Source: Plakobranchus ocellatus (Eukaryota; Mollusca; Gastropoda; Plakobranchidae). From it: 26,284 nt of DNA. The stretch covers positions 15,615 to 41,898 of the forward strand of contig BLXT01000154.1 in NCBI GenBank assembly GCA_019648995.1, read 5' to 3'. Below are positions 21,211-26,284 of this stretch, piece by piece. Below the pieces are notes generated by a model, which made no database searches, was not told the DNA's origin, and saw only the letters and a list, made by a program, of their open reading frames with translations. The position numbers were made by a program, and so were the translations under genes. Every line of letters starts with the position of its first letter. Within the stretch, counting starts at the first letter, position 1.

Positions 21211-23990
21211 CTATATAATGAAGGGGGTTGCTTTTTCCAGTTCTTCATAAGGCCCATGTAGCTTGACTAGTGAATACAGACTGGGGTGACCTTTCTTTCC
21301 TGAAGTCAGACAGCAATGGGCATCTCTGAAGCACATGGTCAGTTTGCTCTTGCTGACCATATTGCAGATCAGGCTTTGCATATGAGCAATCAGCCTAATG
21401 TGTCCAGTGCATAGATGTGTTAACATGACTTGTTGCCCTCTGGTAATAGACATCTTTGATATGGCATGGCTTGTCAATTGATTTGATTATGCTCCACTTT
21501 TCTCCATAGCTAATGCTGTTTGTAGGCTGAGTTGCAGCTGCTTCTCCTTTGGCTACAGCTGTCTGCAAGTTCACTCTCAGGAACATCACAATGAACCATG
21601 ATCCATTGGAGCATCAATCTCCCTATGCTCTAAATTTACAGAGCAGTCGTGAGCTCTGGGAGTTTGTCATTTTGAAGTGCTTGTAAAGAGGATTATTTGT
21701 TGATGTTTTTTTCCTCCTCTGTGATGGATGGTGCCTGAGCAAGTGCTTAGTAGCAGTACCTCCATATGGCGACACTGAAGGCTTTGGTTTGGCTCTTTGG
21801 GCAATGGACAACAATACTGGCTCTCCATTAATCACAGCATTTGTTGCTGAACCATCTGTGCACACATATATCCAGGACTCCTGTGGGTATTGCCTTTCAA
21901 TCATAGCTTAAGTTAATGTTCTCTTTGCTGTGTAACTTTGCTCACAATCAGCTAACATTTCTGGTACTGGGGTTTGTATTTTCCAGAGGGAGATATTGTT
22001 TGCCAATTTTGGGTCATCTTCTGCCTTTAGATGTGCAACTTCTTTTAAGATTGCATTGTTATTTAACAGAATAGCTTCTCGCTCCCATGAACAAAAATGT
22101 TTCTGTTCAGATGGTTTTTGTTGTTATCTTCCAATAGGATGATCAGGGATGGGTCATAATTTTTCTGTTGGTATGAAGATTTTTGCCTCTCTTCTCAATC
22201 CTAGAGGCTGAATGTCTGTAAGTTTTTCCATTTCCTTGATGGGAATTGATTTTATTGCTTCTGTAATGATCCAAAGCGTTTGGTCTTGGACGTTATAAGG
22301 AATTTGCAGATTTATTTTCGCAAATGTTGACCAAGTAGTTCTACCATACTTCAAGTAAGGTCTTACATTTCCTTGATATACTTTTCAATATTTGCTCACT
22401 GGCACATAATTTACTGCCAACTTGCTAGGTAAAATAGCCAGCTTATGTCTTGCTTTTGCTTCCACCCAAGTATTATGAGGCTTCAATGTTTGTTTCTAGT
22501 TATGTGATGTGTAGCTCCTTCATCATTTCTCAATAGGGTAAATATATTTTGATTACTCCATATTTCTGCTTGGTGGATGACTTTTCCTTTATTTATGACT
22601 GTGACAATCCACTTCTCTGCTCAGTTTGTGCTCCAGTTGTTGCATTCTGTGGAGGGCAGTAAAGGCATCATCCTTTTTTGGCCCATATCACCAGGTTCTC
22701 TGTACAAGGCTGACTTCACACCTTTTGGAAAGTACAATACCAAATTGTTGATAAAGAAGAGGAAGAGTGTCAGGGACATAACGGGCATAACTCCACTTTT
22801 AGGCAATCTATCGTACAGTAAGACGTACACAATGTGAAGGTAAGCTTTATCCATCGGTACATGTTGTTGCACACACCTGCTTTCAAAACTTTGCAAAAAG
22901 TTTTTCTTGCACACTTTTTGTAGTCTTTCCCTGTCTTACGCAGGATTATCATGATTTCCAAATGTGGGAGAGTATTCCAAGTGCCCAGCTGGAGTTGAAG
23001 ATCTCACGGAGCTTGTATTGAACTGCCTTTCCATGGTAAGAGCATTTCATTGCTGATGTCATCCGGTCTTTTGTATGTCCTTGTTTCAAATTCTCCACAG
23101 ATGCTGTCAGCTCTTGAGGTGGACACGGGCTGTTCCATATCCACAGATGGGGTAGTAGTACTGTTTTCTAGTATCTTATGTATGATAATTCTCTGATGCT
23201 TTGGAGTAATTGTGATATCATTTTCTTTCTCATAAGCATCGGCCAATCAATTCACCTATTCCTTCTTGGACTAAATGTTCCTATTTTCTTCCACAGTTAT
23301 GTTGGGCTTCCTGCTGCATTTGACCCATTTTGGTGTTGGGCCAGTCTGAGGTTTCTGGTTGTCTTTTCAGAATTTCAAGGTGCTAGTTTTTATTTTTCCT
23401 CTAGCTCTTATAGTTTGTCTGTATTCTTGCTCTGTGAAAATTTGCCTTTGCCTTTTGTAGCCTATTGTTATTGTCAAGAGATGAGCTTTCTCAGCCTTTG
23501 ACCTGGCTTCTGTGAGGGATTGCTCCAACTCATTGAGTTCCTTGCTCTAGTACTTAATGTAATTGCACCTCGTTTCATGTGGGATGGTTTCATGAGCTGC
23601 TTTCAGGAGGCATGTGTTGAATTCCTGGTCAGTGTTGAGTCTTTGACCATACACTGAGATGGTCCTAGTCAACACACTACAATGGATTTTGTCTGTACAG
23701 CGACCACTGGCTTTTCTTATAATTCCAACGAGGCAAGGGACAGTGTGATTCTTCCTCAAGTCTGCTACCTACTAGAGTAAAACGCTGGTGGTTTGAAGGG
23801 CTAGTTCATAAGGAGAAGCTTATCATCATGCCAATTTTCTATCACCTCACCTTGATGGTCTCAAACTCTGGGAATGACTACTGAAATTTTTTACAAGGAG
23901 TTTTTCTGTCTCTGTACAGATGGTGTCTAATGATACTCCTAGTCATTCTGGCAGTTAAATTTGACCAGTCAAAACCGGTTTGTCCTTCAA
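21211..23990 (-). mobile_element. Degraded non-LTR (LINE-type) retrotransposon
   Basis: Successive minus-strand frames give a LINE-type polyprotein in the expected order from high to low coordinate. 23759-23547 resembles the segment before reverse transcriptase (LLKAAHETIPHETRCNY). 23246-23004 gives the RT start (PDDISNEMLL). 22961-22621 gives the RT core (NMYRWIK; SLTLFLFFINNLV; GVKSALY). 22354-22154 gives the RT end (ITEAIKSIPIKEMEKLTDIQ). 21904-21623 gives an RNase H start (WIYVCTDGSATNAV), and 21477-21211 its C-terminal tail (CTGHIRLIAHM; YEELEKATPFI). An RT followed by RNase H fits I-like or related LINE clades. Frames shift repeatedly, and the usual YADD catalytic motif after GVKSALY is lost. 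The element lies in the intron between the two RWD exons, in the sense orientation. The 5' limit is uncertain. Confidence 0.82.
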
Positions 23991-24059
23991 TCTCTAACAA
24001 GTGATACTCTGCTCCCTCCATGTGGTGCTGAAAGCTGGGATACCTCTTACTTGTGCCCT

Positions 24060-24240
24060 ATTTGTTTGCTTGAAAGCTTTGATAGCCCCATACTTTAAAT
24101 AACCTGTTTGACTCCTCTTGGACCGACTGCCTGCTAGGGCTGAGTGAACCATCTGCTTTGGTTTGAAGTCAACAGTTTTCCCCCTAAACGGACTGCCTGC
24201 AAAGGCTGAACAAGCTGTCTGCCCCGCTTTGAAGATAGCA
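24060..24240. repeat. 66-bp imperfect tandem repeat
   Basis: GACTGCCTGC plus about 34 further related bases ending TTTGAAG occurs at 24125 and again at 24191; a weaker third copy may lie at 24060-24110. On the minus strand the open frame shows this as paired QTACSAFAGS and QMVHSALAGS blocks. It could be the 5' region of the adjoining retrotransposon or a separate repeat. Confidence 0.6.
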
Positions 24241-24255
24241 GACTGTGAGCTTTGG

Positions 24256-24276
24256 TTTTTTTTTTTTTTTTTTTTT
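24256..24276. repeat. Poly(T) tract (poly(A) on the minus strand)
   Basis: 21 T in a row. On the minus strand this is an A tract, which could mark the 3' end of an inserted retrocopy whose body lies at higher coordinates, but I recognise nothing in the adjoining bases up to the RWD exon. Confidence 0.8.
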
Positions 24277-24579
24277 GGTTGTTCATTTATGAGAACAGAT
24301 AAATGAATTGTGCAAACCAAACCATGAAAATAGCAATCTGTACAATGATAACTACTTTGAACATGAAAAATTATCTATTAAGAACAACCTTGATGAATAA
24401 ACGAAATATTGGTGATTTTTGTACATTTCTCTCATTTCAACGTTGAGAGGTATGACAATATTTATTATTTTAATTCCAACAGTAAACCTCAACCACAAAA
24501 AAAAATACATATCTAAAAATCATTTGATTTTTGCCATTTCAAACTTTTGATTCTGGCCTCTGCAGAACATATATCTCAC

Positions 24580-24851
24580 ATTTTTCTTTTCCAGCCAGCA
24601 ACAGGTGAGGGTGAAGAGAGGTGGACTGGCTGAGGGGTAGTTCCGAGTGTAGGCAAAAGTCAATGTAATTGGAGGCAGACGTTTTACTGGATACAGTTGC
24701 TGCTGATTTTCTGCAACGAATTGTGTTCCATTTTCTACAATACCAGACATTTGCTCCGCTGCTGCTCCATATTCCCCACCTTGCTCCAAGAGTGATGCTC
24801 TTCTCTGATAAGCTCGCTCACGGATCTTTTCACTTCTGCCTCTGCCTTGCA
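24580..24851 (-). CDS. RNF14: RNF14-like exon: RWD domain, central part
   Basis: Partial exon, residues 1-90 of the visible product. The second half carries the RWD signature: RLPPITLTF followed by NYPSASPPLFTLTCCWL, corresponding to the LPPL and YPSSSPP strands of RNF14. The RWD domain of RNF14 contacts GCN1. The donor is AAT|GTGAGA in phase 0, joining WLEKKN to LSRLCEH in the next exon, as in the family. The first half (QGRGRSEKIRERAYQRR onward) is charged and glutamine/alanine-rich and is roughly 40 residues longer than the matching loop of the vertebrate protein as I recall it. Two acceptors fit, CATCAG| (start 24851) and TTTAG| (start 24857), six bases apart and both phase 1. The preceding exon was not found. 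Confidence 0.82.
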
Positions 24852-24857
24852 CTGATG

Positions 24858-25774
24858 CTAAAGGGACAATTTTACCGTACATTATAACCCTTTATGAGAA
24901 TACAGATTTGCTCCTGCCAAATCCTACAAACTCAGATTATGTTCATGTTTACACAAAGTATTAGGTGATCAGATAAATTTAATCTTAAAAAAAAAATGAA
25001 GAAGATTAAGGCCATAACACACATTATTGAATTTGCCTCTTAGATCATTTTATGAGTAGTTCACTAAATTTATCCAAGCCTCATTATGTCTGTTAATGAA
25101 GTTCAAAAGAGACAAGGGAAGAATTATATAATCCTAGGGAGGTAATGACTTTTACATAATCTCTGTAAAAAAGCAGCAATTTTTAAATCTTGAATTTACT
25201 TCAAAGATCAAGTGTTCAGAAACAGTGATAACAGCTTTTGTCCTCTTTTCCTTCGTTAAAAAAAAATATTAGAGGAATTGCTGCTTTCATTCTGCTTTAG
25301 TGAAAAGAATTGCCAAATAAAATACTATGGCTGAAATCTGAAAACCAGTGCCAACAGCTCTGAACAACCCTATATATGTCTTACCTGATGAGAACAAAGC
25401 AGATTATAAAATAATTGTGAAATTATTCAAAAGTGATTATTTCTTTATTACTCTCCTTAATCATATTATTCAGGAAATGCAGACCTGCCTACCTTGTTCA
25501 CCAGTTTTGAGGGATCAAGATGTGAAATTGGAGGGTTTCGACGAACCCGCCACCCATTCCAAAAAAAAAAAAGATGTGAGAAATAACAAGCCCCTTGCCT
25601 CCTTTTTGAGTGCATTCTAGAGGTTCACATTGTGTGCCAAATAATATAAGTAATGCTCTTCCCATGCAAAAATTATATTTTAAAACAAAAAAAAATTAAT
25701 AATAAAAAAAAACTGGAGTCTTTCTTGGGAAATTAAAAATGACAATGTGTCTAGGAGACAGGTTTATATCAAAA
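24858..25774 (-). other. AT-rich intron or upstream region before the first visible RNF14-like exon
   Basis: The missing N-terminal RWD exon should lie upstream on the minus strand, but no minus-strand frame here reads like the start of an RWD domain (expected acidic ELLAL-x-SIY helix). The only GC-richer block is 25480-25560, discussed among the rejected items. The rest is A/T-rich with short homopolymers. Confidence 0.5.
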
Positions 25775-25999
25775 TACAGTTGACTACTGATAAGTCGATG
25801 TCTTTGGGGGATTAAAATCAACATCGACTTATCCATACATCCACTCATCCATTTTTTCCTATAAAATTTTTTAATAAGGGGAGCAACCATGTCAGATAAT
25901 TGTAGTAATGCAGTTACTTCCCCTGATAATTGGAAAATTCATCAAAGACGTGTTTGCATTGTTGCATGCAGTGTGTTCTGTTATTGTTAGTCCTAAAAG

Positions 26000-26089
26000 T
26001 TAGTCCTTTTGCTTCTTGCCATTTTCAACCGCCTCAATTAATTCGATTTTGCCTTTCAGCGGCAAAATAGTGAGTTCTCTTCCAGCCAT
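26000..26089 (-). pseudogene. Tigger/pogo transposase N-terminal fragment, 29 codons
   Basis: The frame starts MAGRELTILPLKGKIELIEA and continues VENGKKQKD before a TAA. A basic start followed by L-x-x-K-x-x-I/L-I-x-x-V-E-x-G-K-K is the first helix of the CENP-B-type DNA-binding domain of pogo/Tigger transposases. The expected recognition helix is missing, and only about 220 bases separate the stop from the element's end, so the rest of the coding region has been deleted. The element is non-autonomous. Confidence 0.65.
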
Positions 26090-26138
26090 GTTTCTAAATC
26101 TAATGGAATCTTGAACGAAGCGGTAAAAAAAGCTGTGA

Positions 26139-26145
26139 TTTTATA
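26139..26145 (-). promoter_or_regulatory. Possible TATA box of the Tigger-like transposase
   Basis: TATAAAA on the minus strand, about 50 bases before the ATG at 26089. This is a plausible core promoter spacing for a compact DNA transposon, but there is no independent support. Confidence 0.35.
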
Positions 26146-26284
26146 GCGAATCGACTGCTCCAGTGTAGAGTCAAACCTGCAGTGACGGGTCTTAACTTTG
26201 AGATTATAGATCTAGATTCTACACGGCCGATTAGGCGATTACATGGATACACAGTACTGTGTGTGATTGGGAAGGGGCGAGCAA

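Larger units (their letters stand above)
8900..24857 (-). other. RNF14: RNF14-like RBR ubiquitin ligase gene (5' end not found), with two candidate terminal exons
   Basis: Gene-level entry. Exons on the minus strand, in order: 24851 (or 24857)-24580, 21046-20938, 20533-20376, 19806-19603, 19147-18925, 18240-18068, then 13966-13706 (A) or 9133-8900 (B). Introns are about 3533, 404, 569, 455 and 684 bp, then 4101 bp to exon A or 8934 bp to exon B. I saw no further gene in the short introns. All have GT and AG ends and matching phases. Read from the first complete codon, the product is 465 residues with A or 456 with B, lacking roughly the first 50-60 residues of the RWD domain. Domain order RWD-RING1-IBR-RING2 and many aligned residues match vertebrate RNF14 as I remember it. 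RNF14 is known as a GCN1-binding ligase acting on stalled-ribosome factors and RNA-protein crosslinks; that this protein does the same is inferred from orthology. Confidence 0.88.
25775..26284. mobile_element. Pogo/Tigger-type DNA transposon, left end to the window edge
   Basis: It starts CAGTTGACTACTGATAAGTC at 25777 after TA (25775-25776). The first 76 bases are an exact inverted copy of bases 76-1. A short transposase start is encoded on the minus strand at 26089-26000, reading toward this end, and a TATAAAA box at 26145-26139 lies about 50 bases upstream of its ATG. The other terminus is beyond the window. Confidence 0.8.

Noticed and set aside
23178-23501. Plus-strand 107-codon frame
   Set aside because: It lies antisense to the decayed retrotransposon and shows no domain.
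25480-25561. GC-richer minus-strand block ending AACAAG|GTAGGC, considered as the missing N-terminal RWD exon
   Set aside because: One frame has an ETLQFHILIPQNW segment that faintly resembles an RWD strand, but it hits a stop, and the donor that avoids it (CTG|GTGAAC) is phase 2 while the next exon needs phase 1. No acceptor or start helix of the family is present. It may be the tail of a short interspersed repeat next to a 12-base A run.
1-26284. tRNA, rRNA or CRISPR-like features
   Set aside because: No T-loop GGTTCRA/cloverleaf arrangement was found by eye on either strand, and no regularly spaced direct repeats other than the tandem arrays listed.

Overview
The window is AT-rich, intron-containing animal DNA. 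Coding pieces are short blocks bounded by GT/AG splice signals, and pogo/Tigger-type DNA transposons and a decayed non-LTR retrotransposon sit between them. The retroelement and transposon types suggest an invertebrate, perhaps a mollusc; this is an inference, and no feature fixes the species.

There is one recognisable host gene, on the minus strand: an RNF14-type RBR (RING-between-RING) ubiquitin ligase. Its coding exons run from 24857 down to 8900: RWD part 1, RWD part 2, linker, RING1, IBR, an exon ending in the first CPCC pair of RING2, and then two separate candidate last exons. The extreme N-terminus is not found and is probably beyond the right edge or in a short unrecognised exon. All the exon joins I propose agree in reading phase.

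The most notable observation is at the 3' end. Exon A (13966-13706) and exon B (9133-8900) each begin in phase 0. Each supplies a complete set of the remaining RING2 zinc ligands plus the catalytic cysteine at identical spacing, and each ends in its own stop codon after a different acidic tail. The shared upstream exon also ends in phase 0. The gene therefore looks able to make two ligases with the same RWD-RING1-IBR body and alternative catalytic heads, which are about 47% identical to each other over the RING2 core.

Region by region: 1-78 is the end of a Tigger-like element running off the left edge. 79-7555 has no gene I can support, but holds a cluster of a TAACGGTTGTAT-like motif (2.0-4.8 kb), an 80-bp duplication and a 92-bp tandem repeat. 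7556-8386 is a non-autonomous Tigger-like element just downstream of exon B. 8900-24857 is the RNF14-like gene. The stretch between exon A and exon B has an array of short GGGG/CCCC hairpins near 11.4-11.8 kb. The intron upstream of exon A carries another Tigger-like element (15310-16708) with a broken transposase fragment. The first visible intron carries a sense-oriented, degraded non-LTR retrotransposon (about 21.2-24.0 kb). From 25775 to the right edge is another Tigger-like element, whose first 76 bases are a perfect inverted copy of bases 1-76.
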